Shown here one piece after another: positions 25,512 through 36,189 of a stretch of DNA of 64,000 nucleotides. The notes under the pieces are model-generated. The model was not told the origin of the DNA, made no database searches, and was given only the letters and a program-made list of their open reading frames with translations. The first letter of the stretch is position 1, and each line of letters opens with the position of its first letter. Source of the DNA: Rhizophagus irregularis (taxonomy: Eukaryota; Glomeromycota; Glomeromycetes; Glomerales; Glomeraceae); assembly GCF_026210795.1 (NCBI RefSeq), contig NC_089442.1, forward strand, positions 1,364,001 through 1,428,000, written 5' to 3'. The position numbers were made by a program, and so were the translations under genes.

Positions 25512-27071
25512 TTATTGTTTAACAACCCTAAAAGCTTCCACTTCTTTAACAGCATAAGATGCATTCACTTGAAAATTTTGATAATACCCTTGATCGTTAA
25601 GATGTAAATTTTTGTCATTATCCATAGTCATGGATCCACCACCAAAATTGAACGCGCAATCATAAAATTCATATAGAGCATAATTAGGACATGTTACTCT
25701 ACTTATCTTCATATTTTCAATATCTCCATCATTCTCAAAGGAGAAGATAAAACTATCGCATGTGTAATGCCATTGACTACCATTACAAAAATAAACTCCG
25801 ATAGGACTGTAACCTCCGAATATTTTTGGTGAAGAATGAACACTGACTAAAACTAAACATGGAAGTTGACGATAACAATTATTTTTAAAATTATCTGAAC
25901 TAATATAATCGCGACTACTACGATATAAAAGATCAAATTTATATTTGTGGTTATTCTGATTATTCTCACTACGTTGATACATGTAATTGTAATTATTGTA
26001 ATTACGAGATTTAGATTTCTCTTCGATATATTTAATAATCGCTGAAGCAAGTTTTGGTTTTACAATTGTTGATTCAATATGGTTCGTTCCAATTCGTGGT
26101 GTTAAAATCATTGATTTTGGCAAGGTATTTTTTAAATAAAATTCCATCATATCTTCATAAATATTATCAGGTATAATATCTTTATATGGACGGATTTTAT
26201 CAAAAAAATCTTTAGAATTAATGTATGTAAATCGAATTAGAGGAACGATTCCATTCATTGTATTCTTTAAATCCTCACGATTTTTGTCAGTCCACTCATT
26301 CTGAGGTTTATCCTTCAATCCTGCTTTCTTGATACCCCATTTAATCAAAGAATCCCAGACGGTAATTTCTTCAACCTGTAAGTCATCCCGTTTAAGAAGT
26401 TCATGGAGAATTTCAGTATCTAATGATACGAAATTATTAGAAAAGAAAAATGGTAGTGGATGTACACAGATTAATCCAAGACAATAACCAAGTAATTTTT
26501 TACAATTAATAAGTTTATACACAGATTTTAAAATAAGAACAAAATTTTGTTGAACCCAAGTTATTTGTTTTTCAATTAAATAATCTTGTACATAATTAAA
26601 TAATTCTTCAAGGAGCAATTCGTCAGATGAAATTAACAATTCAAGATTAACTTCCCCAGAATTCACAGTTAAATCTACTTCTCCCGTATAAATATATCTT
26701 TTTTTTTGAGGTAAAAAAAAAAATTAAAAAAAAAAATAAATTATTATTAATTAAAAATATATGTACATTACGTATGTAAAAAAAATAAATAAATAAATAA
26801 ATTTGACTTACTTGAGAATTATTTCGAAAATATTGGGATTAATATTTGGCTTTTCGAACTTAATTGTACCATTCTCATTCTTTTTACCAATCCATTTAGA
26901 CGATAACGCACTTTTGAAATAAGCTGAACGAAATCTCAAAATATTTGAATGTGCCCGAAATTCTTTTACATTATGATTTTTTCCTACACGAATGATAACA
27001 TTACGATCATCCGCATTATATAACATTAATAAAAGGTCCCGTGAGAGGCCTGAATGAAATTTTGCAGCCAT
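25512..27071 (-). CDS. BTB-BACK-TLDc protein
   Basis: Predicted protein of 481 residues, exons 27071-26812 and 26697-25512, with the single intron at the family position (AA then A TAT ATT TAT). The BTB domain shows IRVGKNHNVKEFRAHSNILR; BACK shows KRDDLQVEEITVWDSLIKWG and DKIRPYK; TLDc shows KIFGGYSPIGV and SFIFSFENDGD-I-NMKISR. A short Tyr/Asn-rich run (NYNNYNYMYQR) precedes TLDc. It converges tail to tail with the divergent gene at 23684-25325, about 190 bases apart. Confidence 0.85.
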
Positions 27072-28199
27072 TTATTAAAAAAAAAAAATTTTTGTGGAAA
27101 AAGGGGAGCGGTGGCGCAAACTTAACCAAGTTAAATAATGACGAACGTCACACAATGTCAATCTCATATTGTACAACAGTATATCGACAAATAATTTTAT
27201 ACCAAGTTTTTTTACTAAGAAATTGACATAAAAATTGCTTGATAATAAAGAATCCGTATACGGATGTATCAATTTTATAATCAATATTAACAAATTTCTA
27301 CCCCACGTGACTTAAAATATTCATCACGTTTTCACTGTTTATATTTATCTGAGGGACTTAGTTTTTTTTTTGACTCCCAAATTATTTTTCAATAATGAGT
27401 TTTTTTTTAATTAGTAACGCATTTTATTAATTTATTCATAATCAAATAGATTACATAATAATTTTTTAAAATACCTAGAGGTAACGATAAATACATATCG
27501 ATAACCACCAGTCTAGTCTAAGATGACTATAACTAATCTAAAAGTATTTTAAACTAATTATGTAATTCTATAACTATATCGGTGCCTATTACTAATTAAT
27601 AATGTTTTTTTAAATATTTTTTTTTTAATTTTCTTAGTATTTTCTCTTGTTTTTGGGTTAAGCATAAAATCTTCAATTACAAAAAATTACATAAAAATTG
27701 TAAAAATCAGAAAAGTAATACATTAGAAAAAGTAAAGCCTAATTAATTTCCGATTGCGGAAACGTACGCGAAACTAGGCAAAAATTCTCCACTTAACTAA
27801 AATCTAGTACCTTTTTCCTCGAAAAAAAAACCTAACCCTTAATAATTAAATTATCGACTTCTCCGTGTGAATATTGACAAATGTAATATGTAATATATTA
27901 TTAGCAGTATTGCGCCAGATAATCACAGTGACGGATGTGACAACGATAAACGATAATTTTAACCTAATCCTAACGCTAATACAGATATCGTCTAAATTAG
28001 AGTATTTACAAGTATTTACACAATTTCTTTAGAAATAAAATTTGTCATACTTGAACTATATTATTATCATTATAGGTGGATTTGTTAATAATCATTCATA
28101 TGAAGAGTACTACATAGATTAAATTTATTATCATACCCTGTAAAAAAAAGTTGATCCATTTTTTATATTCCGTCTTTTTTCGTTAAAAGGCTCATATTT
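27072..28199. other. Intergenic, no gene recognised
   Basis: AT-rich DNA without long frames of recognisable character. The TTTATATTTATCTGAGGGACTT stretch near 27338 recurs near 4866. Nothing else stands out. Confidence 0.4.
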
Positions 28200-28239
28200 A
28201 TTTACATTTTCCGTGAATGGATCCGGAAAAGGCTCATTT

Positions 28240-28800
28240 TTACGGAGTTTTTACAGAAATAACGGATAAAATTTTTATAGGGATACTTACCATTATAATT
28301 CCGATATTTTTAATAGCAAAAAAAGAAAATATGAAATTGTTTGCAGTTTGCACAATAATGTGAATTATATTTTCCATAAATTTCAGTTGAATATTGCGTA
28401 TCAAAATTATTGGATATTGAATATTATTAACAATTGGACCCTGCTTCCTTGGTTTCTGCACCTATTACGAAATGCACTATAAGCGCTAAAATTAAAACTA
28501 TCTCGACTATTGCGGTAAAGAAGGATGAATTCATATTGCAAATTCTTTTTATTGCGAAAATATTTTAGTTATTATATAAGCACGTTCCGATCTAATTCAA
28601 TATGTATCGCTCCAAGTCATGGTAGCAAAAGTATTTGTTGGTAAAGTACCTTTCGTATGAAATTTCATAAATTCTTCATAAATAATATTAGGAATGATCC
28701 TTAAATGGGCGAACTTTATCAAAAAAAATTTATGGAACTCATTTATGAGTATCGAATGAGAGGAATAAATCGCCTCAGGTCGTTCTCGAGCATCTTCTTC
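28240..28800 (-). pseudogene. Decayed BACK-TLDc fragment
   Basis: On the minus strand, 28800-28600 encodes pieces of the BACK end of the family (PLIRYS, DKVRPFK, YEEFMKFHTKGTLPTN), and 28540-28240 encodes TLDc pieces (NSRDSFNFSAY-AFRNRC-NQG, then NFIFSF). Frames change several times and stops occur, and no BTB exon is found nearby. It is a relic of a ninth or later BTB-TLDc gene, closest to the copies at 51-62 kb judging by TLPTNT. Confidence 0.65.
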
Positions 28801-29119
28801 AATTTGATCAGATAGTTGATGTCATTGTGCGAAACAATGTTTCCAATAGAATTATAAGTTTGAGCTTACTTTTTTTATAGTTTGATATAAATTCATAAAT
28901 TTAAAGCAATGGATTTTTTTATGAATTATGATGAATAAAAGTTAAAAAGCAATCCATATTTGTATCAAATTCTCTATTATTTATTTTAAAATTTCTTGCA
29001 TTAAAAGTAAAGTAATGATTTTTCTATATTGAAAAATCTTGCTGAGAACTCATTTTGTTATACTAAAAATAAAATAAATTAAATAAATTGAAATGATGAT
29101 TGAGAGTTTTGAAGATTTT

Positions 29120-31312
29120 TAGCTCGCTTGTTGTTTTAGAAAACTCGAAACTCCGAAACTTATTTTTTTTGCCGATCATTTGAGGTGCTTGAAGAACGTC
29201 CTTAATGTCTTCTTAACTCTTGCTACTGTCGTTGTCAAACTGGGAGTCTCTCAAGTTTTTTATATAAAATCAAGACCTATTACTGTACATTATAACTATA
29301 TAATTCTATAAAACTACAAATAAAATTTCACAAATCACAATATGGATGGTTAAATAAAAATAAATGACGCTTAACAAATCTGATTTCTAATCCTAGAACT
29401 ATGGAGAGTTCATAGTTTTTGGTAATGATTTCTCCCATTGCAAGTTCTTTGCTCCCTTTCTTTGTGAACTTATGGTTGTTTTGATATTATTTACGTATAC
29501 CTTTGTCTGATTAACAGAATACTGTACTTGATTTAACTTTAATTACTGTATACTGCATCAATTAATTAAAATTTTTTTGTACATACCATCAACCCTTCAA
29601 AAGTTCGATCAATAAAATCATCTTTAATATTTACAGGGATTGTAATCTCGTCAACTTTTCTTACTCGATAGAGACCAAACCCAGGTTTGTCAAAACAAAA
29701 AATTTTCATCTTAAACCCTCAAGAAAGTGTATTAATTTTTATTAGAGATGAAATATACCAATTATTTTTTAAAAAAAATATTAAGCTTGAAAATCACCCG
29801 TTATTTGGATACCATATATCTCCAAATTCTTAAAAGAATTAATATTAAGATATAAATATTTACTGAAAAATGTCTTAGCTATGTGATCGTAGATATCTTT
29901 AAGCATTCGAATTAATTTCTTACGATCTATTAAATGATGCAGTTTCTTTAAATCATTCTATAGTAGCCAGAAATTTAACAATTTAAATTTAAGTCACACC
30001 TTTATTGGTTTTATCGCTTTTCTCTTTCCAAGGAGAATTTGATACCTCTCCCACAAAAAATTCTAGCTTTTTTTGGAATAACCTGGTTTTAGACATAATC
30101 ATGAGGTCTGGTTTTCTCCCTATTTTCTTTCTTTTCTATAATATACAGTATATGATAAACGACGAAAAAAATTTTAGTCAAATTATGTACGTTTCTTTCT
30201 ATAGTTGCTAAAAATTATATTATTAAGGTGTCAAAACATTTAAGGTAATTATTACCCTTGGAATAAACTCATCGTTCCTCTTCCGTTTTTTCTTTATCGG
30301 CTTCTCATTTTCCTTATAAAAGTTTTCGGAGCTAGAATTGGAAATCACGGAGTTTTTACGTTCACTAGATGCTTTACTTGATTTTTCGGGCCTATGACAA
30401 ATCATTTAATCATATAAAAGTTATTAAATAGTTTATTTTATTTAAGATTAATAATGGATTTATAACTTAAATATTTGGTTTAATTTACATTAATAATAAA
30501 ACATCTGTGAGTGATCTTGCCCTATAAAAACGAAATGTGTTAAATTTATTTTAAATTCGTGCTCATGTGTAATAAATGTCTAAAAAAGCACCATTTTGTT
30601 TAATTTTTGTTTTTTTGTAATAAGACATAAATCGGATAAAATGGTGCTTTTTTAGATATTTATTACACATGAGCACAAATATAAAACAAATTCAACACAT
30701 TTCGTTTTTATAGGGTTGATGAATACTTAAGTGGAATTGAAATGGCATCAATCTGCCAGGTTCCTTCATTAATTTCATTATTATAGTACTTGTAATCTTT
30801 CATCTTTCTTATCCATTTACTAAAATGTTATCAAATTTAATTGGTTAAAATTTTTTTTACCAGTTATAGTTTTGCCCCTTTCAATACTTACAAGTGATTT
30901 TTTATCGCAGATCCCTCTGAATTGGAAAAAAATCTTTCACTTCTTCTAATGAATTTTTTATAATGACAGTTGTCATTACTAGATATGACCTTCCACTCAT
31001 CATCAGAAAATTCATTTTTAATCCAAGTGGGTGGATTGTCAGTATCAATAATTGATGAACGAATCGGTTCATCATAGTTGATGTTTGTTATATCTATATC
31101 TCTTAAACATTTTTTAACGCGTTCGTGCATATCACTATTATTGATTTTCCATGGATAAGAACTAATCTCATCATCCTAAATCAAAAGTAATAAATGATTA
31201 ATTTCTTCATTAGATTAAATAATCAATAAAAACTTAATCGCACCGTAATATCAAATAAATTGAAATTGTCTGAATTTTTTGCATTTGTACAATCAGAATT
31301 TTGATTATTATG
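29120..31312 (-). pseudogene. Decayed multi-exon gene of an unidentified RKPD family, split by a small transposon
   Basis: Coding-like exons on the minus strand join in phase: 31312-31244, 31175-30892, 30819-30489 (contains the element at 30520-30715), 30391-30256 and 30135-30000. They contain DEPIRSSIID, a WIKNEFSDDEW stretch, NEINEGTWQIDAI, a basic KKKRKR run and KIGRKPDLMIMSK followed by LEFFVGEVSNSPW. Later exons (about 29958-29600) hold KKLIRMLKDIYDHIAK and KPGFGLYRV-VDEITIP; a last one near 29250-29120 holds LRDSQFDNDSS. The GRKPD...E layout resembles a large unannotated Glomeromycete family and loosely a PD-(D/E)xK nuclease, which is speculative. Breaks are the transposon, one junction whose phases do not match (30000 to about 29958), and in-frame stops near the 3' end. 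Confidence 0.5.
30520..30715. mobile_element. Miniature inverted-repeat transposon inside an exon, TTG duplication
   Basis: 196 bases. The two arms of about 85 bases are nearly perfect complements, starting CCCTATAAAAACGAAATGTG and running through GCTCATGTGTAATAAAT and AAAAAAGCACCATTTT. The flanks are TTG (30517-30519 and 30716-30718). Removing the element and one TTG restores an open frame across the host exon on the minus strand. Its termini match the element at 3696-3930. Confidence 0.8.
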
Positions 31313-31496
31313 CTAAAAAAAAAACTATCATAATATTAGTATCATAACATTTATAAATAGTATTTATTATATATCAATGTGCGTCCTTCAGTAGAAAGAT
31401 GAAGTGTATTTACTCTATGAATTAACTGTTATGAGGAAGATACATAACCAATTTCTCATTCAAAATTGGTAGACCTCAACCAGAAAATTCGGATGT

Positions 31497-32080
31497 ACTA
31501 AAGCAACTACATGGTGCAACAGTATACCATCGCAAGGTGCTATAAAGCGACCACAAAGTATATATATATATATATATATACAGAGATGCCAACAATATAC
31601 CGCTAAAGCAACCATGTGTGAAAGCTGTATACTACCGCAAGGTGCTACAAAGCAACCACATGTGCCAACAGTATACTGTTAAGCAAACCGCAAATGCGCA
31701 AATGAAAACAGTATACCATTGTAATATGCTATAAAACAACCACAAGCCACAATGCAAGGTGCCAACATAGGTGCCACAGTATACTGCTAAGCAAACCACA
31801 AGTGCAAACAGTATACTACCGCAAGGTGTTATAAACCAACCACATGCCACAAGGTGCCAACATAGGCGCCAACAGTATACTGCTGAAGCAAACCACAAGT
31901 GCAAACAATATACCATTGTAATATGCTATAAACAACCACAAGCCACAAGGTGCCAACATAGATATACTGCTAAAGCAAACTATAAGTGCAAACAGCATAT
32001 CATCGAAAGTTGTTATAAAGCAAACACAAGATGCCAACAGTATACATCACAGGTGCTAAAGCAATCACAAGACGAGCAAA
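31497..32080. repeat. Minisatellite of about 110-130-base units
   Basis: Four to five imperfect units share AAGCAAACCACAAGTGCAAA, CAGTATACCAT, CGCAAGGTGCTATAAA and CACAAGGTGCCAACA. A TA microsatellite sits at about 31558-31580. The array gives open frames on both strands, but they are translations of the repeat and carry no domain. It lies between the decayed RKPD gene and the open frame at 32138-32407, possibly inside an intron. Confidence 0.75.
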
Positions 32081-32137
32081 CCACCACTCATTGCCACACA
32101 AACTCTCTATATCATCATATATGATAGTGAAAACTTC

Positions 32138-32407
32138 TCAAATAATAATAAAATACTTAACTAACTCAACATGCTTAATGTTGAATGTTGTCTGGTCAAT
32201 TAAGGACTTCAAAAGACATTCAGACAAACTAAATTGATAAAATTCTAAAAGTACTTTTTTAGAGCAATGGTATTGCTTCGCAATTCCCCTTACATATGTC
32301 GTGTAATTCTTGAGAGACCAGTTACTCGCATCAGTAGTAGTGAAATACTTGAACGCAGATATATAGAGGTTTCTTTGTTGCGTCGTAAACTTGTCAAGAA
32401 AATTCAT
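32138..32407 (-). CDS. Small open frame, possible first exon of an unidentified gene
   Basis: An 89-codon frame beginning MNFLDKFTTQQRNLY, with normal coding composition (aromatic and charged residues mixed, no low complexity). I do not recognise the family. It sits upstream of the decayed RKPD gene on the same strand, with only the minisatellite between, and a possible GT donor lies near its end (VELV/KYF). It could therefore be that gene's first exon, or an independent small gene. No start-site context helps. Confidence 0.3.
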   Translation of the reverse strand: MNFLDKFTTQQRNLYISAFKYFTTTDASNWSLKNYTTYVRGIAKQYHCSKKVLLEFYQFSLSECLLKSLIDQTTFNIKHVELVKYFIII

Positions 32408-32681
32408 ATTAAAAGGAATTCTAAAAGAAGTGATGATGGTGAGGCTAACTAGTTTAAATAATTTATTATTAAATTTCTTAATTAAGCAATAAAAAATGGC
32501 TTATTTCTTATTAAAAAAAAGTCTCTTTAAATGTAATGGCGATAGTAATAGTAAACAAAATTCTGTCATAAATTAGAAAGTCCTTCCAAGATTAAGAAAT
32601 TAATTGGCGCAAAACATCTTAATCGATTTCATTTTGTTCGTTTAATTATGTAATTTTCTCTCGATCATACGGTATATTATT

Positions 32682-33062
32682 GCTGTTTTCAATTTAGTGC
32701 GATCACAGCTAGCACTCCTAAAATATGATTATCGAAATTTTGTGAATACCCATGATTTTTCTAAAAAATCATTTAGAAAATAGTTGATAACCTGTGAATA
32801 CCAGTGGAAATTATAGAAAAATCTCAATTTTTCGAGTAGTTTACTTATACGCAAGTTTTTTAACTTTGTGTAACAATAACAGTTTTTTATAAGTAAACTA
32901 CTCAAATAATTGGGAATTTTCCATGATTTCCCCCGGTAATCATAGGTAATCAACCCTTTTCTAGATGATTATTTAAAAAAATCACGGGTATTATTCACAA
33001 ATTTTTAAAAATTGATTATTTTTAGTGGTGTTACGCTATGATCGCACCAAATTGAAAACAGC
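32682..33062. mobile_element. Foldback element with long imperfect inverted arms
   Basis: Left GCTGTTTTCAATTTAGTGCGATC and right GATCGCACCAAATTGAAAACAGC are inverted. Complementarity continues inward through the TGTGAATA-CC-TGATTTTT stretch to AGTAGTTTACTTATA and TATAAGTAAACTACT around a short loop. Most of the 381 bases therefore pair with themselves. There is no coding capacity. It interrupts DNA homologous to the 5' flank of the BTB gene at 41007. Confidence 0.6.
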
Positions 33063-33098
33063 GATAAGAAGAAAACTTTCCCATGTTATTTTAAGTAT

Positions 33099-33605
33099 CC
33101 GGACTTTTCGCCGAAGTCCATTTCACATTTTCACTGAACCCATTTCGCCGAAGCAATTTCGCCGAAGGGATGTTTCACCGAAGTGCCATTTTGCTGAATG
33201 CCATTTCCCCGAATGGACATTTTACTGAAGTACATTTCACCGAAATAATCTCGCCGGGACACTTCGTCGAATATATGGAATTTTCATTTTTAAAGAAAAA
33301 CAAATTATTTGTACATTATAAGTCGCGTTTGTATATATATATTTTTTTTATTAAAGGAAATTAATTTTACTTAACAAATTCATCATACTCATCAATTTTT
33401 CGAGACATTTTTTATTTTCTCTGTATCAAATTGTTAATGATTAAGGAATTATACCATTTTCGGTAAAATGTCCTTCGATGAAGGGGAAAAGGATTCGGCG
33501 AAATGTCTATTCGATGAAACGCCCATTCGATGAAATATCCCTTCAGTGAAATTTCCATACGGCAAAATGGTCTCGGAGAAATGGGTTTCGGCGAAACGTA
33601 CCGTA
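33099..33605. repeat. Palindromic array of TTTCGCCGAAG-type units
   Basis: The left arm (33104-33265) repeats short units such as TTTCGCCGAAG with CATTT between; the right arm (33455-33600) carries the same units in the opposite orientation (TTCGGCGAAATG, TTCGATGAAA). Between them is an AT-rich middle. Ends GG-C-TTTCGCCGAA and its complement suggest a mobile inverted-repeat element rather than a simple satellite. Frames through it (HFTEVHFTE-like) are repeat translations. Confidence 0.6.
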
Positions 33606-33675
33606 ACCGATATTTTATATTATCAGTTTGACATAAATTAATAATATATGTATTTTCGAAAAAAAAATTAAAAAT

Positions 33676-33935
33676 ATGGTTTTAAATTTTACGTAAGATC
33701 TTTCATTAATGTTAAATAATGTAACTAACTAATCAAGTAATTGAAAATCATAATATGAAAGAATTTCACAATTTCACATACATTCAAATATTTTAAGAGC
33801 TCGTTCTCCCTATTTCAAGATTGCGTTTTCGGATAGATCGTAAATAAAAGAAAGTATATTTTTAAGTGAAGTGAAATTGGATTTAAAAGATATGATTTTA
33901 ACGTTAATTCCTTCGATAAAGTACTAAAGTACGTA
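33676..33935 (+). pseudogene. Decayed BTB exon, relic of a copy like the gene at 41007
   Basis: 33684-33850 matches exon 1 of the 41007 gene: AGATCTTTCATTAATGTTAAATAAT, then GAAAATCATAATATGAAAGAATTTC and CAAATATTTTAAGAGCTCGTTC. The 33897-33935 stretch matches its 3' end and donor (TTAATTCCTTCGATA, AAAGTACGTA). Internal deletions and stops abolish the frame. The matching 5' flank continues upstream, broken by the two elements at 32682-33062 and 33099-33605. No second exon is seen. Confidence 0.65.
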
Positions 33936-34154
33936 ATTTTTTAAATTAGAAACTCTCATTTACTTCGTGTGAACTTATTATTCTCAGAAAATTATTTAAC
34001 TATGTTTAAGATCAATCCTGATATAAATATAAATTATTTATTATACAGCTAATAGGAGTACAAATAAATTACTTTAGTGATATTTTTGACGCGTTACGTT
34101 ATTTGGATTAAATATCAACATATATTAAATTTTACAGTAAAATACTACATATTA

Positions 34155-34245
34155 TGCTTTTTTCACTGCGCTGATATTTTTTTATTAAGCTATAAATAAA
34201 CTACAATTACATAATTATTATTGATATTTTTTCATATACTAGTTT
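34155..34245. repeat. Dispersed repeat, inverted partner of 4025-4115
   Basis: In reverse complement this reads ATGAAAAAATATCAATAA, AATTGTAGTTTATTTATAGC, and AGTGAAAAAAGC, matching 4025-4115 with scattered differences. No terminal repeats were found. Confidence 0.55.
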
Positions 34246-34547
34246 AATCAACATAAGCGTGATCATCAGTGGCTGCAGTTCGGTGATATTTACTTATGTT
34301 ACCTAAAGCTTACTGAGTTTGCTTATATGGAGAAATCTCCGAACTCCAGAACTCATTTGCAATTTGTAACACCCCTATATAATAATAAATATATTATTAG
34401 TTTATAGTAAAAATAATTTATATGATAATTATAATAAAAATACGTTAAATTAAATAAATTATAGTATATACAGTCAATCTTATAGTTCTCGACTTTAAAT
34501 ACTGATCGGTAAAATCAAGCTTTTACAAAGTTCAGTCTCGCGCCGCG

Positions 34548-35668
34548 AACTTACCTAGCGTCACCTAGAAAAAATGGTAGCCGGATAGGTTTGCTAGCTA
34601 CACGTGATTCGGAAACTGATTTCCGGTTACATTAATTACAAATCGATTATAAATCAATTTTTTACCTTTTTATCTTTTCATAATATACGTCACTTTAAAC
34701 CCTTTCTTATCTTTCTTATTTCACTAATGTCAAAGCAGGAAAATAGAACTTATAAAGGATGTCATTTCGTCAAAGCTATGAAAATCTTCTAAATGATAAA
34801 GGTGTTGCTTTAAAAAAATGTTTGCACTGCCGAGATAAACTTAAAAATTGCTCGTTTAAAAAAATACTGAACAATCTGATTTAATAATTAATTATTCAGA
34901 TATTATGAAACTATATACAACCTTTAATTTCTCTAAATGATACTAATGAATATTATGGTGATAATGTGGAGTAAATCTTGATCTTGATATTTAATTATAA
35001 CACTTATTTCGGAAGGTGATGGCTATTCATGGGTTTATTGGAATAAAAAGACTCTCATCATATATTATATTATTGCAATTGTCGAATTGAACTTGGAAAA
35101 TGGCAAGTAAAGCATCCTATATTAGATAAACAAAGAGACACATCTACTATAAATATAGAAATATTATCAAAACTGGACTTAATCAAAGTTAAATATTCTC
35201 ATAAAATGTTACATCAACGACCAAGGCATGTTAATACTACATATAAATTTCATATACAGATGCATTTTTAATCTTTACTAATGTCAAAATAATTTTTTTA
35301 GGCTAAAGAATTGTTAAAAGAATCATATAACAAACTAAAACGACATCTATGGTTAAAAAATGTTTTGCAAAAATTTCAGATTGTTGGAAAAGATATTAAA
35401 ACATTAGAAAAAACATGGAAAAACTTTAACAAAAATACAATGTTTTGGGAATAAATAAAATAATAATAGCAAATAAATAAAATTTCAGCAATTTTCTTAA
35501 AAAACTTTAAATATTTACTGTATTAATTTATTCAATTATTTATCGAAGTTTTTTTTTTTACTACGTTATAATAAAAATTAATAAGCTAACCGGAAATCAG
35601 TTTCCGAATCACGTGTAGCTAGCAAACCTATCCGGCTACCATTTTTTCTAGGTGACGCTAGGTAAGTT
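34548..35668. mobile_element. Mutator-like element, 82-bp perfect terminal inverted repeats, 9-bp target duplication
   Basis: The first and last 82 bases are exact reverse complements (34548-34629 and 35587-35668), beginning AACTTACCTAGCGTCACC. Both sides are flanked by CGCGCCGCG (34539-34547 and 35669-35677). A 9-bp duplication with long inverted repeats is typical of Mutator-like elements. At 1,121 bases it has no transposase core. It carries remains of a Cys/His-rich protein like the N-terminal DNA-binding part found in many such transposases. Identical arms and duplications indicate a recent move. Confidence 0.85.
34759..35453 (+). pseudogene. Partial zinc-binding-like reading frame inside the Mutator-like element
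   Basis: 34759-34884 encodes a 41-residue piece with CLHCRDKLKNC. Around 35060-35240 another frame encodes YYCNCRIELGKWQVKHPI, DKQRDTS and YSHKMLHQRP, the pattern of the FAR1/FLYWCH-type DNA-binding region of Mutator-like transposases (C-C...H...H). After a possible intron ending at 35302, 35303-35453 encodes KELLKESYNKLKRHLW and ends NTMFWE. Frames do not connect cleanly, so it is probably a non-functional captured or deleted gene. Identification rests on motif pattern only. Confidence 0.45.
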
Positions 35669-35814
35669 CGCGCCGCGCTACAATCCACATGATGGTTACT
35701 ATTGTAATTCATACTCAGAAACTTTTGATTCTATTTAATCGCAACTTTTTTTTTTTAGAATCTAGTTTCTTTTTTTCTATTTCTCTCAAGAGGTTTTTGA
35801 ATAACTTGAATTAT

Positions 35815-36075
35815 GCAAAGTGTAAAGGCCAGGCGCGCGCGAGAAATACGATAGAAGACCCTTCGAAAAGTCTCCCTCTTGACATATACTATGAAAGACT
35901 TTTTTTATTTATTATTTAATAAGCGGTGGCAACTAGCAACCAGTTGTGAGGATACGATAGAGGACCCCTCAGAAAGTCCTCTTCTTTACATAAACTAAAG
36001 CGTTGTCGCTGGCTTTTATGGAAAACTGGCCTTCCTGGATAGGCCTATGTACACTCCCCGACACGGGTCATGGGA
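35815..36075. repeat. Short interspersed repeat, copies 1 and 2
   Basis: Two tandem partial copies share GATACGATAGA-GACCC-TC, CTC-TGACATATACTA and, in the second, AAAGCGTTGTCGCTGG, TTTTATGGA and CTGGCCTTCC-GGAT. They are more GC-rich than the surroundings. Another copy is at 36955-37165 beyond the Tc1 remnant. It could be SINE-like or the tail of a larger element; no tRNA-like boxes were certain. Confidence 0.55.
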
Positions 36076-36189
36076 AAATTTTACGAACATTGTAATAATC
36101 AGTTTTTTATGAGTTTTTGATTTGAAATTTCTCAACAACTTACTTATGTTTAAATTTTTTTTATTGAAAACCCGTAATAAACTTTCATT

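Noticed and set aside
31497-32080. Array that at first sight looks like spaced repeats of a CRISPR
   Set aside because: The units are 110-130 bases, imperfect, without unique spacers of constant size, and the genome is eukaryotic with introns; it is a minisatellite.
33025-33364. Open frames with HFTE/CHFAE-like repeated peptides
   Set aside because: They are translations of the TTTCGCCGAA repeat array; similar frames arise on any strand of such repeats and there is no gene structure.
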